A program made the translations under genes and the position numbers. DNA of 46,110 bases, taken from contig JADBWH010000022.1 in assembly GCA_020404105.1 (NCBI GenBank), positions 1-46,110 on the forward strand, given 5' to 3'. Below the pieces are notes generated by a model, which was not told where the DNA came from, made no database searches, and saw nothing but the letters and a program-made list of their open reading frames with translations. Positions 15,695 through 24,055 of the stretch are shown here, in pieces. The DNA is from Pseudanabaena sp. M53BS1SP1A06MG (GTDB taxonomy: Bacteria; Cyanobacteriota; Cyanobacteriia; Pseudanabaenales; Pseudanabaenaceae). Each line of letters starts with the position of its first letter. Within the stretch, counting starts at the first letter, position 1.

Positions 15695-17383
15695 GTGCAA
15701 TACTTAGCGGAACTTCAAAAAACTCAAGCAGCTTTTGGATTAGGTGGTAACTCGTCTGTCCGTTTACTGGCGCGTAATACGGGTGAAAATATTTGGCTGC
15801 CGATTACAAATGAGCAAGTTTTACAAGTTCAAGATTCAAGCCAAGCTAGGGATTTTAAAGATGGTCAGATGGTAATTGCTGAAGTTACAGCAAGTAACCA
15901 AGTACAAAGTATCCAAGATGCTTCTAAAAAAATTGTCAATATCTTGCAGGCTTTTTCGCGATCGCAGGACAAATACAAATCTGCGGAAGAAGAAGTTGAG
16001 CAATGGAAGCAATCTCTCAATTTTCAGAGCCAAGAGTTGCATCGTCGTGAGCAAGAATTAGAACAAAAGGAATTAGATCTAGAAAACCTTGAAGCAAGAA
16101 GACAAGAAATTGAGGAGTTAGAGGAGAAGTTTGCTAGAGAACGTATTGAAATTGAACAGTTAAGAAAAAGTATTGAAGTTGAGCGCGGACAGATTGAAGC
16201 TAAAGCAGCCGCTCTTACTTCTGATCAAGTCGAACATCTCAAATACCTTATCGGTCAATTATCATCTAGTTTTAGCAATCCCGATTCTCTTAAAGATCGG
16301 ATTCATAACGCCCTTGATTTAGTTAATAAACGGCAGGAAGTACTGACGAGCTTTTGGCAAAACTTAGATAATCTCAAAAACGAAGCTGAAAAACAAAAGG
16401 GGCTTCTCAACAAATCGACAGAAGATCTGAATGTTCGTAAAAATCAATGCCAGCAAACTAAAATAGCTCTAGCAGATGCACAGGCAGAATTAAAAGCACA
16501 GCGCGGTATTCTCAAACTGCAAGAGAATAATATGGCGATGTCTAGGATGCAACTTGATGCTCAAATCGAACTCTATGAACAAACGTCTAGTGCGATCAAA
16601 GCCCTTGGTGGATCTGGTAGTATGGAAATTCTTAGTCCAGAGGAAGAAAACCGTCTCCAGTCAATGCCTATTGAGGAGCTAGAGTCAACTATTAAGGCAT
16701 TGCAAGCGGATTTTGATAAGTTAAGCAACTACATTGGTGCTCAGGAGGATGAGTTAGCAGGGCTAGAAGGTGAAATTGCAGATTTGCAAAGTCAGGTCGA
16801 AACATCCGACCAGTTTGCCAGAATCGAATTAGAAAGTAATAAAGAGTTTGCGGAGGAGCAATACAAACTTCTTGAAGAAAGTGTTTTTGGAATGAGGCGT
16901 GGGATGCAAGATAGACTGTCACTTCTAAATCAGCAAAAGGCGATTTTAGACCGACGCAAGGGTATTGTTGTCGAGGCTAACCCTGTCCAAGGTTTATTGC
17001 CTCTGTTATCTCAAATCGAAGCGCAAAAGAACCTTCAAGAGCAGGAGTTGCGAAAGATGGAGAGCCAAATTGAGGCTGTCAGAAACTATACGCAACAACA
17101 GCAAGAAATTCTGGCTAAGCAGACTCAAGAGCATTTGCAACAGGAACAATTTATTCGGGCAGCTGAATCCCAGCAACAAGAACGGATTAGATTTGTGGCG
17201 GAGTTGTTCGGTCAAATTAGTGCCCAAGAGCAGTTATTAAGACCTGTGCAGGATATCGTGGATACTTTGCGTCCACAGTTAGAAGCTGCAGTTCAGGATC
17301 TAGGTATCATAGCAAATGGAAGTAATTCTTCACAAGTTCTCGCTGACTTACAATCTGTAATTCAAACCTTAGTTTCTACATAA
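15695..17383 (+). CDS. hmpF: Pilus motility/taxis protein HmpF-like, long coiled coil
   Basis: The 562-aa, largely coiled-coil protein opens with MQYLAELQKTQAAFGLGGNS, the kind of short globular head found in HmpF, a protein of filamentous cyanobacteria that localises with the type IV pilus motor and is needed for gliding and phototaxis. After the roughly 65-residue head comes nearly continuous Glu/Gln/Lys heptad sequence (about 75-500), and then a short C-terminal helical segment. It begins with GTG; AGGAG stands 10 bp ahead. The other hmp genes are not adjacent. The call rests on head and architecture, since coiled coils alone prove little. Confidence 0.75.
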   Translation: MQYLAELQKTQAAFGLGGNSSVRLLARNTGENIWLPITNEQVLQVQDSSQARDFKDGQMVIAEVTASNQVQSIQDASKKIVNILQAFSRSQDKYKSAEEEVEQWKQSLNFQSQELHRREQELEQKELDLENLEARRQEIEELEEKFARERIEIEQLRKSIEVERGQIEAKAAALTSDQVEHLKYLIGQLSSSFSNPDSLKDRIHNALDLVNKRQEVLTSFWQNLDNLKNEAEKQKGLLNKSTEDLNVRKNQCQQTKIALADAQAELKAQRGILKLQENNMAMSRMQLDAQIELYEQTSSAIKALGGSGSMEILSPEEENRLQSMPIEELESTIKALQADFDKLSNYIGAQEDELAGLEGEIADLQSQVETSDQFARIELESNKEFAEEQYKLLEESVFGMRRGMQDRLSLLNQQKAILDRRKGIVVEANPVQGLLPLLSQIEAQKNLQEQELRKMESQIEAVRNYTQQQQEILAKQTQEHLQQEQFIRAAESQQQERIRFVAELFGQISAQEQLLRPVQDIVDTLRPQLEAAVQDLGIIANGSNSSQVLADLQSVIQTLVST

Positions 17384-17388
17384 ACTCT

Positions 17389-17571
17389 ATGAAAGTTGAT
17401 ATTTCTAATGCATCTATGACAAATGTTGAAGTTCTAGAATTTCAAGTACAGCAAGCCACAGAGAATGTTAGAGAAATTAAGTCTGAACAAATCCTTTGCG
17501 AACATTGTTTACGCACTGCTAGCAATGGGATTAAGTGTAGGGGTATCTGTGTTGCTGATAGTGGCTATTAA
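17389..17571 (+). CDS. Small Cys-containing cyanobacterial protein behind hmpF
   Basis: 60 aa. The first half is polar and helical, and the second half is CEHCLRTASNGIKCRGICVA with four cysteines (CxxC...C...C), which could bind a metal. It starts 5 bp after the hmpF stop, so it is probably in the same mRNA. I recall similar C-terminal 'CxxCxRTxxNGIKCxGxCVA' tails in small cyanobacterial proteins of unknown function. Its stop lies in the start of a strong hairpin. Confidence 0.6.
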   Translation: MKVDISNASMTNVEVLEFQVQQATENVREIKSEQILCEHCLRTASNGIKCRGICVADSGY

Positions 17572-17614
17572 GTTCAAAGATAAAGGGGCTCTGCCCCTTT
17601 ATCTTTGAACTTAA
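17568..17614. terminator. Bidirectional terminator between the hmpF unit and the cyclophilin gene
   Basis: Perfect 22-bp stem (TTAAGTTCAAAGATAAAGGG plus GC and complement) with a 3-nt loop. It spans the stops of both convergent genes. Confidence 0.8.
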
Positions 17615-18093
17615 TCTTCTATTTTGACGGAGATAATTTTGTCGCCACGACGAATAGCTTGGGCAACTTCCACATCATCGGTATAGCCGAAAGCTGCATA
17701 TTGACCATCTAAAAATGAGGCATCGCCAAGAGTGACAAAAAACTGACTGGTAGCGCTATTAGGGTCATTAGTACGTGCCATAGAGAATACGCCAGCTTTA
17801 TTGTGCTTGATTATAGGCTTCTTACCACGAGCTAAAACATTGCCAATTGTTGCTTCGCTATCGCCTTCTGCCCAGATTTCGAGCTTGATGCGATCGCCTG
17901 ACCCACCAGTACCATTACCACTAGGATCACCGCCTTGAATCACAAATCCAGGTTCCACACGATGAAAGGTTAACCCATCATAAAAACCGTGCTTAGCAAG
18001 GTCTACAAAATTTTTCACAGTAATGGGAGCATGTTGGTCATCAAGCTCAGCACGCATGGTTCCTTTAGCAGTCTCAATTACAGCACGGATCAT
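17611..18093 (-). CDS. Peptidyl-prolyl cis-trans isomerase, cyclophilin type
   Basis: The 160-aa cyclophilin catalyses proline isomerisation during protein folding. Family landmarks: FHRVEPGFVIQGGDPSGNGTGGSG (the catalytic FHR and QGGD segment), then KAGVFSMARTNDPNSATSQFFVTL, then FLDGQYAAFGYT. No signal peptide is seen, so it should be cytosolic, like PpiB. Catalytic Arg is present in FHR. Short for the family but complete. Single-gene unit ending in the shared hairpin. Confidence 0.93.
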   Translation of the reverse strand: MIRAVIETAKGTMRAELDDQHAPITVKNFVDLAKHGFYDGLTFHRVEPGFVIQGGDPSGNGTGGSGDRIKLEIWAEGDSEATIGNVLARGKKPIIKHNKAGVFSMARTNDPNSATSQFFVTLGDASFLDGQYAAFGYTDDVEVAQAIRRGDKIISVKIED

Positions 18094-18339
18094 AAATAAA
18101 CTTACCTAAAATTTTTTCGAGGTTAGGGCAGCTTAAAGTATAACAATCGCTGGGGCAAATATATGTAAAATGCAAAAGTATTGCGATCGCTTGATCTTTC
18201 AATATTCATTTTGATGGTTGATGGTGAGGCGAAGCCACCTCATTAAAAATTTGGTTCTTATTTAACTACAAAGTCGCTACATCAATTTGAGGAGTATGAT
18301 GGAGAGATAGGTCGTCTTTTTTTAGGATCATGTACGGTT

Positions 18340-18663
18340 ATGGATAGCAATAATTTGCTGAAGCAGTTATTAATGCTTGGAGTAGGTACAACTTCGATAG
18401 TACTGGAAAAGATTAGGGACGCTAGCGAAGATTGGGTCAAGGATGGCAAGATCGATCCAGAACAAGCTGCGGAGATGTTTAATGATATTGCCGACCGCCT
18501 CAAGTCGGAGCAAGGAAATTTAGAATCTTTAATTCAGCGGCAAATTCGCAATGTAATGCAGGATTTGGGTGTGCCGCGCCAAAATGAAATGGACGAATTG
18601 CGGGGAAGAATTGATCGCCTTGAGCGTCAAGTACGCGAATTAGAAAATAAACAGTGGCGCTAA
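18340..18663 (+). CDS. Phasin-like coiled-coil protein
   Basis: The 107-aa helical protein begins MDSNNLLKQLLMLGVGTTSI, with a mildly hydrophobic helix, followed by charged helices (EDWVKDGKIDPEQAAEMFND) and a C-terminal coiled coil (MDELRGRIDRLERQVRELEN). This pattern matches the short proteins annotated as phasin (PhaF/PhaI-like) family in cyanobacteria. Whether it coats PHB granules is not known, since no pha gene is nearby. It is followed 15 bp later by rsmI, so the two are probably co-transcribed. Confidence 0.7.
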   Translation: MDSNNLLKQLLMLGVGTTSIVLEKIRDASEDWVKDGKIDPEQAAEMFNDIADRLKSEQGNLESLIQRQIRNVMQDLGVPRQNEMDELRGRIDRLERQVRELENKQWR

Positions 18664-18678
18664 TGGCGATATTAATTA

Positions 18679-19515
18679 ATGGAAGTTTCAGGAACTCTCT
18701 ATTTGGTGGGAACGCCGATTGGTAATTTGGAGGATATGACTTTTCGGGCGATCGCCACGCTTAAACAGGTAGATTTAATTGCGGCGGAAGATACAAGGCA
18801 TACGGGCAAACTCCTACATCATTTTGGGATTGAGACACCTCAAACTAGTTATCACGAACATAATGCCCATAAGCGTGTACCTGAATTAGTCGAAAAACTC
18901 CAGCAAGGTATGGCGATCGCCTTGGTCACCGATGCAGGTATGCCTGCAATTTCTGACCCTGGGGTAGAACTGGTGCAGGGTTGTATTGCCGCAGGAGTGC
19001 GCGTAGTCCCAATCCCCGTAGTCACCGCAGGAATTGCCGCTTTGACAGCTTCAGGTTTTGCGACGCAATATTATGGCTTTGATGGATTTTTGCCAACGGA
19101 TAAAAAGGAACGTCGCGATCGCTTAGAAATTTTGCGTTCGGAAACCCGCACGATGATTCTCTATGAAGCCCCACATCGGTTATTACGCACTCTTGAGGAT
19201 TTAGCCGAGAGCTTAGACAAAACAAGACGTATTTCGGTGGCAAGGGAATTAACAAAACTCCATGAGGAATTTTGGCGCGGCTCCATCGAAGAAGCGATCG
19301 CTTATTTCACAGATCATGCCCCTAAAGGAGAATTCACATTAGTCATAGAAGGCGCAAAACCTAGTGAAAAGCCTGTATGGACAGAGGAAGTCATTTTAAA
19401 AGAGTTACAAAATTTGATTGATGCTGGTATTTCGCGATCAGATGCGAGCCGTCAATTAGCGGAGCTAGCTGATTTACCCCGTCGTCAAATTTATCAGTTA
19501 GCTCTGACACTTTAG
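18679..19515 (+). CDS. rsmI: 16S rRNA (cytidine1402-2'-O)-methyltransferase
   Basis: RsmI methylates the ribose of C1402 in the decoding centre of 16S rRNA using S-adenosylmethionine. The 278-aa product has the tetrapyrrole-methylase fold: GTLYLVGTPIGNLEDMTFRA at the N-terminus, AAEDTRHTGKLLHHFGI, ALVTDAGMPAISDPG (the SAM-loop region) and EAPHRLLRTLEDL. Length is typical. The C-terminal helical part (about 235-278) resembles the DNA/RNA-binding tail of the family. Start ATG at 18679, 15 bp behind the phasin-like gene. Confidence 0.95.
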   Translation: MEVSGTLYLVGTPIGNLEDMTFRAIATLKQVDLIAAEDTRHTGKLLHHFGIETPQTSYHEHNAHKRVPELVEKLQQGMAIALVTDAGMPAISDPGVELVQGCIAAGVRVVPIPVVTAGIAALTASGFATQYYGFDGFLPTDKKERRDRLEILRSETRTMILYEAPHRLLRTLEDLAESLDKTRRISVARELTKLHEEFWRGSIEEAIAYFTDHAPKGEFTLVIEGAKPSEKPVWTEEVILKELQNLIDAGISRSDASRQLAELADLPRRQIYQLALTL

Positions 19516-19604
19516 AGAAATGCTTTGCAGGTTACGAATAGCGCAGAATTATAAAATTGCGATTCCTCCTGGTTCGTTGAACCTTTTGATACACCCTTTA
19601 CTTA

Positions 19605-19697
19605 TAGGACTTACGCATTGGGTAGATGTGGTGCGGGCTTCGCCCGCACCACATCTACCTCAAGCCTAATAAATTCGTTCGGTTTGCGTAAGTCCTA
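19605..19697 (+). repeat. 93-bp MITE, family B copy 1, with 5-bp target duplication
   Basis: Terminal inverted repeats TAGGACTTACGCA and TGCGTAAGTCCTA are perfect (13 bp). The interior holds a hairpin, GGTAGATGTGGTGCGGGC and complement. ACTTA lies directly at both sides (19600-19604 and 19698-19702). A nearly identical copy of the same length lies in inverse orientation at 45741-45833. Confidence 0.88.
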
Positions 19698-19702
19698 ACT
19701 TA

Positions 19703-19808
19703 AATAATTCTGGACAGCTTTGCCATCTTGGTGATGGTCTCAGGCATTCTTGACAATCTTAGTGCTTTGACAATGTCGGCATTCCTTACCTTTCTCCTTG
19801 ACTCTCAT
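19703..19808 (-). pseudogene. Possible IS1-type InsA fragment
   Basis: On the minus strand a short frame from ATG 19808 reads MRVKEKGKECRHCQSTKIVK and stops at 19740. The CxxC and ST(K/R)IVKN pattern is like the zinc-binding N-terminus of IS1-family InsA or similar transposases. After the stop, related-looking residues continue in another frame up to MITE B copy 1. Too short to be sure. Confidence 0.35.
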
Positions 19809-19872
19809 CCTCTATTTATACCTCACGCCTTAACTAGCCTGTGCCACGTTCGGTGCAGAGCGATGAATGTTA

Positions 19873-20835
19873 TCATCTTTTGCGACGCAAAGCGGTCAGT
19901 AGCTTCTCAAAGCCTTCGGGCAAAGGTGCAATATTTTCTATGAGTTCGCCTGAGACTGGATGCATAAAGGTGAGCCGCCATGCGTGGAGGGCTTGACCTG
20001 AAAGATATTGCGAGACTTCCTTATTCGGATGTCCATAGACAGGATCACCTGCGATCGCCCAGCCCATATATGCCGAATGCACTCGAATTTGATGGGTGCG
20101 TCCCGTTTCCAAATCAAATTTAACGAGAGTGTAATTGCCTAAACGTTCCTTAATTTGCCAATGGGTAACAGCTTTGCGCCCATTTTCGACTACTGCCATT
20201 TTTTTGCGATCGCGATGATGTCTAGAGATCGCTGCATCAATTACTCCTGATTCCCCCCCTAGTTGACCTTTAGGAACTCCGTGCACAATTCCTAAATATT
20301 CCCGTCGGGCTGTTTTTGCCTGTATCTGGGCTTGCAGATCCTTATGAGCATGATCATCTTTCGCCACCACCATCACGCCACTGGTATCTTTATCTAAGCG
20401 ATGGACTATGCCTGGACGTTGAGTTCCATTGATGCCTGAGAGTTCTTGACAATGGGCTAAGAGGGCATTGACTAAGGTTCCATCACCATGACCTACAGCA
20501 GGATGTACGACCAGTCCAGCAGGTTTATTAATTACTATCAAATGCTCATCTTCGTAGAGAATATCTAAGGGAATCTCTTGAGCAATTAAATCCAGAGGTT
20601 TTGCTGATGGGGTGATTAACTGAATACGATCGCCTGCCTTAATTAAGTCTTTTTTATTACTACAAATGACATCGTTAACAGTGACATAACCCTCATCAAT
20701 CAATGATTGTATTCGCGATCGCGATAGCTCAGTATGTTGTGCTAAAAAACGATCAATACGCTCTGATTTAGCTAATTCTGACGTAACTTCAATCAAATTA
20801 AGATTATTTTCTGTAGGAGTTATCTCTGAGTTCAT
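19873..20835 (-). CDS. rluD: RluD-family 23S rRNA pseudouridine synthase
   Basis: The 320-aa enzyme converts uridines to pseudouridine in large-subunit rRNA. An S4 RNA-binding domain (about residues 25-75: RIDRFLAQHTELSRSRIQSL, then DEGYVTVN) precedes the catalytic domain with RPGIVHRLDKDTSGVMVVAK, where Asp148 is the nucleophile in HRLDKDTSG. The C-terminal LETGRTHQIRVHSAYMGWAI and ALHAWRLTFMHP are also conserved. The S4 domain plus this motif places it in the RluC/RluD branch. The precise target position is not provable from sequence. Confidence 0.9.
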   Translation of the reverse strand: MNSEITPTENNLNLIEVTSELAKSERIDRFLAQHTELSRSRIQSLIDEGYVTVNDVICSNKKDLIKAGDRIQLITPSAKPLDLIAQEIPLDILYEDEHLIVINKPAGLVVHPAVGHGDGTLVNALLAHCQELSGINGTQRPGIVHRLDKDTSGVMVVAKDDHAHKDLQAQIQAKTARREYLGIVHGVPKGQLGGESGVIDAAISRHHRDRKKMAVVENGRKAVTHWQIKERLGNYTLVKFDLETGRTHQIRVHSAYMGWAIAGDPVYGHPNKEVSQYLSGQALHAWRLTFMHPVSGELIENIAPLPEGFEKLLTALRRKR

Positions 20836-21084
20836 AGAATCACATTATAACGTTTCTCCAACTCCTGAAGTACGGTTTTGTTTCCCTAAATTCAGCAATG
20901 ATCCATATAAGCAGTTTCAGAACTTCCGTAAGCTCCGTCCCCCGTCAACTCAATTAGTTATGATTATTGCTGGCTGAGCGAAGCCAAAATTGCTGGCTGA
21001 GCAAAGCCGAAGCCAATAGTACTCACAATTGATAGGACTCTATAGATCCGCTATAGAATAGGTGGATAGCGCAAATATATAAAC

Positions 21085-22419
21085 ATGCAAATATCTTTAG
21101 AAAACTTATTAGAAGAATTATCGGGGCTTGAAAAAATTACTAATCCTACCCAAGTTGCAAAACTGTCGGAAGATTATGCCCACTTTAGTCCCGTCCTTGT
21201 TCCATTATTAACAGGAAAAGTTGGTGATGTTGTAGTGCGACCCAGTAACGAAAGTGAAGTATTGAGGATTGCTCAAATCTGTGTGAAATATCAAATCCCT
21301 CTGACTGTCAGGGGTAGTGGAACAGGAAACTATGGACAATGCACGCCGATGCGTGGTGGGATAATTTTAGAAACTTCTCGCCTACAAACAATCAAATGGA
21401 TAAAAGCAGGGCTAGCCTGTGTGGAAGCGGGCGTAAAAATGGGAACTCTTGATAAAAAAGCCCAAGAAATTGGCTGGGAATCTCGGATGGTTCCATCAAC
21501 CTTTAGAACTGCTACCGTTGGTGGATTTATTGCGGGCGGCAGTGGCGGTATTGGTTCAGTTTTATATGGACAATTACGCGATCGCGGAAATTTACGTGCT
21601 GTGCGTGTCGTTACCCTTGAAGATGAACCCCGTATTATCGAGTTGCGTGGCGATGAAGTCCAAAAGGTCAATCACGCCTATGGCACAAATGGCATTATTA
21701 CCGAACTAGAAGTTCCATTAGCTCCCGCCTATGATTGGTCAGAGTTTGTGGTTCGTTTTGCGGACTTCATGACTGCGGCGAGATTTGGGCAGGCTCTCGG
21801 TAACAGCGATGGCATTATCAAAAAGCTAATTAGTGTCCATGCAGCACCAACTAGCAACTATTTCACAGCCTTACAGAGCTATATTCCTAAGGATTCCCAT
21901 TGTGCCTTGGTGCTTGTGGCAGAAAGTGATCGCGAACCATTTCTTAGTCTTGTTCAGGAGTTTCAAGGTGAAGTTTGCTATGAGAAAAATGCTCAGGAGG
22001 CAATTAAGGGACTTAGCCTTGCCGAGTTTTCTTGGAATCACACGACACTCCATGCCCGTGCTACCGATGACTCTTTTACCTATCTTCAGAGTCTATTTTT
22101 CAATGATCCGAAATTGGAACTGGTGCAACGGATGCATGAATATTTCGGTGACGAGGTAATTATGCACTTGGAGTTTATTCGAGTAAATGGTGTGGTCATC
22201 CCTGCGGCGATTCAATTGGTGCGCTTCACGACAAGCGATCGCCTTAATGAAATCATTGACTACCACGAATCACAAGGAGTATTCATCGCCAATCCCCATA
22301 CCTATATTCTCGAAGATGGTGGTATGAAAACCGTAGATTACGCTCAGTTGAATTTCAAGCGCATGGTTGATCCTTACGGATTAATGAATCCCGATAAGAT
22401 GAAAGCTTGGCAGTCATAA
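21085..22419 (+). CDS. FAD-binding oxidoreductase (GlcD/PCMH type)
   Basis: The 444-aa flavoprotein has the PCMH-type FAD-binding fold. VVVRPSNESEVLRIAQICVK and IPLTVRGSGTGNYGQCTPMR give the pyrophosphate-binding loop. Further on stand GGFIAGGSGGIGSVLYGQLR and AYGTNGIITELEVPL, the usual second part of the FAD domain. The C-terminal region (about 250-444) does not show the cysteine-rich motif of two-domain lactate or glycolate dehydrogenases. Related cyanobacterial proteins are annotated as glycolate oxidase-like, but the substrate is open. It is a single gene ending in a shared hairpin with ctpA. Confidence 0.85.
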   Translation: MQISLENLLEELSGLEKITNPTQVAKLSEDYAHFSPVLVPLLTGKVGDVVVRPSNESEVLRIAQICVKYQIPLTVRGSGTGNYGQCTPMRGGIILETSRLQTIKWIKAGLACVEAGVKMGTLDKKAQEIGWESRMVPSTFRTATVGGFIAGGSGGIGSVLYGQLRDRGNLRAVRVVTLEDEPRIIELRGDEVQKVNHAYGTNGIITELEVPLAPAYDWSEFVVRFADFMTAARFGQALGNSDGIIKKLISVHAAPTSNYFTALQSYIPKDSHCALVLVAESDREPFLSLVQEFQGEVCYEKNAQEAIKGLSLAEFSWNHTTLHARATDDSFTYLQSLFFNDPKLELVQRMHEYFGDEVIMHLEFIRVNGVVIPAAIQLVRFTTSDRLNEIIDYHESQGVFIANPHTYILEDGGMKTVDYAQLNFKRMVDPYGLMNPDKMKAWQS

Positions 22420-22454
22420 AAAAGGGGACGCTAAGCGTCCCCTTTTTTATGACT
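22412..22454. terminator. Bidirectional terminator between the FAD oxidoreductase and ctpA
   Basis: Perfect stem (AGTCATAAAAAAGGGGACGC and complement) with a short loop. The A/T runs on both arms give U tracts in either direction. Confidence 0.85.
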
Positions 22455-22461
22455 TGGCAAA

Positions 22462-23730
22462 TTAGGATTTGGCGAGCATACTTTTATAGGTTCCATCCAA
22501 TACTGATAGTGCCGCCACATATTGCGGATCTTCCTTAGTACCTAGTTGCTTACGAGTGATTGGTTGCTTCAGTTCAACTTCCACATCGGGAATGATGCCG
22601 CGTTTGTGGATATTGTGATGTTTCGGAGTTTCGTATTTAGCGATCGTCACCGCTAAACCTGCACCATCTTCCAATTCATAGAGAGATTGAATTAAGCCCT
22701 TGCCAAAAGTGGTCGTGCCCACAAGCTGAGCGCGATCATTCTCTTGTAGCGCACCCGCAAGGATCTCACTAGCACTAGCCGAGCCGCCATCCGTAAGCAC
22801 TACTAGCGGAGCCTTGGTAATGGCATCACCTTTGGCTTCAAAACTTTCCTGCACGCCATGACGATCTACTGTATAAACGACAGTTCCTTCAGGAATCCAC
22901 ATCCGCGCAATTTGTAAACCAGCATCAAATAGCCCCCCCGGATTACCGCGTAGATCGAGTACATAGCGATCTGCACCTTTGGATTGAAATTTCCTTAAAG
23001 TCCTTTCCATATCCGCTGCCGCATTACCATTAAATTGATTTAAACGGATATAGCCAACTTTGTGATTTTCTTCTTGGTTGAGCTTTGCGATGATTGGTGT
23101 CACCGCAATGCGATCGCGTTTAATCACCACATCAAGCTTCTCAAATGCCTTGCCATCAGCAAGAGGACGCTCTAGGCTCAGCTTCACTTCAGAGCCGATC
23201 GCTCCACGCATTCTGTTAGCGCATTCATCAAGGGACAAGCCTTTAGTGGGAATGTTATCAATACCAACAATGCGATCGCGCGATCGCACACCCGCCACAT
23301 CCGCAGGCGACCCTTCAATCGGTGCAATCACTGTCACCTTGTTATCAGGTTCATCGACAACTATTTGCAAGCCCACACCTGTTAACTCCCCCGATGTGCT
23401 GGTTTGCATACTTTTGAATTTGTCTGGCTCTAGCAAACGGGTGAAGGGATCATCCAAAGTTGCGAGCATTTCCCGAATCGCTGCATAGGTATCTTCACGA
23501 CTGTTAAATTTGCGATTGATAAATTGACGGCGTACTTTGTACCAGTTTTGATGGTTAAAATCAGCATCCACATACGAACGGTTTACGATTTGCCAAACAT
23601 TGGTGAGGAATTTTTGTTCTTGCAAATAGTCTGTCACCGCAGCATTTGCCCCACCAATCCAAACAAATTGCAAGGTGATCGCTATCAAACCAATCACGAG
23701 CAAAGACCAAATCCGACGCTGTTTTATCAT
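22462..23730 (-). CDS. ctpA: C-terminal processing peptidase (D1-processing type)
   Basis: S41-family serine protease (422 aa), close in layout to Synechocystis CtpA, which trims the C-terminus of pre-D1 so that the Mn cluster of photosystem II can assemble. It has a signal peptide (IWSLLVIGLIAITLQFVWIG, then GANAA), so it works in the lumen. After an N-terminal helical part (VNRSYVDADFNHQNWYKVRR) comes a PDZ domain (about 95-190, with SGELTGVGLQIVVDEPDNKV) and the catalytic domain with the Ser in GSASASEILAGAL and Lys344 in FGKGLIQ. I chose the ATG at 23730 over an in-frame TTG at 23751. Synechocystis has three Ctp paralogues, so CtpB or CtpC remain possible. Confidence 0.85.
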   Translation of the reverse strand: MIKQRRIWSLLVIGLIAITLQFVWIGGANAAVTDYLQEQKFLTNVWQIVNRSYVDADFNHQNWYKVRRQFINRKFNSREDTYAAIREMLATLDDPFTRLLEPDKFKSMQTSTSGELTGVGLQIVVDEPDNKVTVIAPIEGSPADVAGVRSRDRIVGIDNIPTKGLSLDECANRMRGAIGSEVKLSLERPLADGKAFEKLDVVIKRDRIAVTPIIAKLNQEENHKVGYIRLNQFNGNAAADMERTLRKFQSKGADRYVLDLRGNPGGLFDAGLQIARMWIPEGTVVYTVDRHGVQESFEAKGDAITKAPLVVLTDGGSASASEILAGALQENDRAQLVGTTTFGKGLIQSLYELEDGAGLAVTIAKYETPKHHNIHKRGIIPDVEVELKQPITRKQLGTKEDPQYVAALSVLDGTYKSMLAKS

Positions 23731-23843
23731 GCTCTCTACGCAAACTTTCAATGCAAAAAAAACTATTGCCTCTATCCTAGCTAATCTTTTTAGGATCGCA
23801 AACGCTCTTAGGGTTTAATATCTAAAACTCTCTACTTTATACA

Positions 23844-23948
23844 TATTGCAGTTTTCATTTTGCCGTAGGCAAAATGAAAACTCAAAACCTTGATTATTCT
23901 TGCTTTTTAGTTTTCAAATGAGTACGTACTCATTTGAAAACTGCAATA
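23844..23948. repeat. 105-bp palindromic element upstream of cobS
   Basis: 14-bp perfect terminal inverted repeats (TATTGCAGTTTTCA and TGAAAACTGCAATA) bound two internal hairpins: one at GTTTTCATTTTGCC/GGCAAAATGAAAAC, the other at GTTTTCAAATGAGTAC/GTACTCATTTGAAAAC. The arrangement is like that of MITE family A but the sequence is different. Confidence 0.7.
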
Positions 23949-23999
23949 CCGTTGAGGCTTTAAGTCAGCACAAACGTTGTATCTATCTGACAACAGCTA

Positions 24000-24044
24000 G
24001 CTATAAATTAGAAATGACACAAAGTGTCATTTCTAATTTATAGC
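24000..24044. repeat. 21-bp stem hairpin just before cobS
   Basis: Perfect stem GCTATAAATTAGAAATGACA plus C and complement, AAA loop. It lies 11 bp before the cobS start and could hide or influence its translation start region. It may be one end of a further repeat element. Confidence 0.6.
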
Positions 24045-24055
24045 GTTTAATCCCA

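Noticed and set aside
19728-19943. 71-aa plus-strand ORF
   Set aside because: It overlaps the RluD gene end and lies antisense to an IS1-like fragment.
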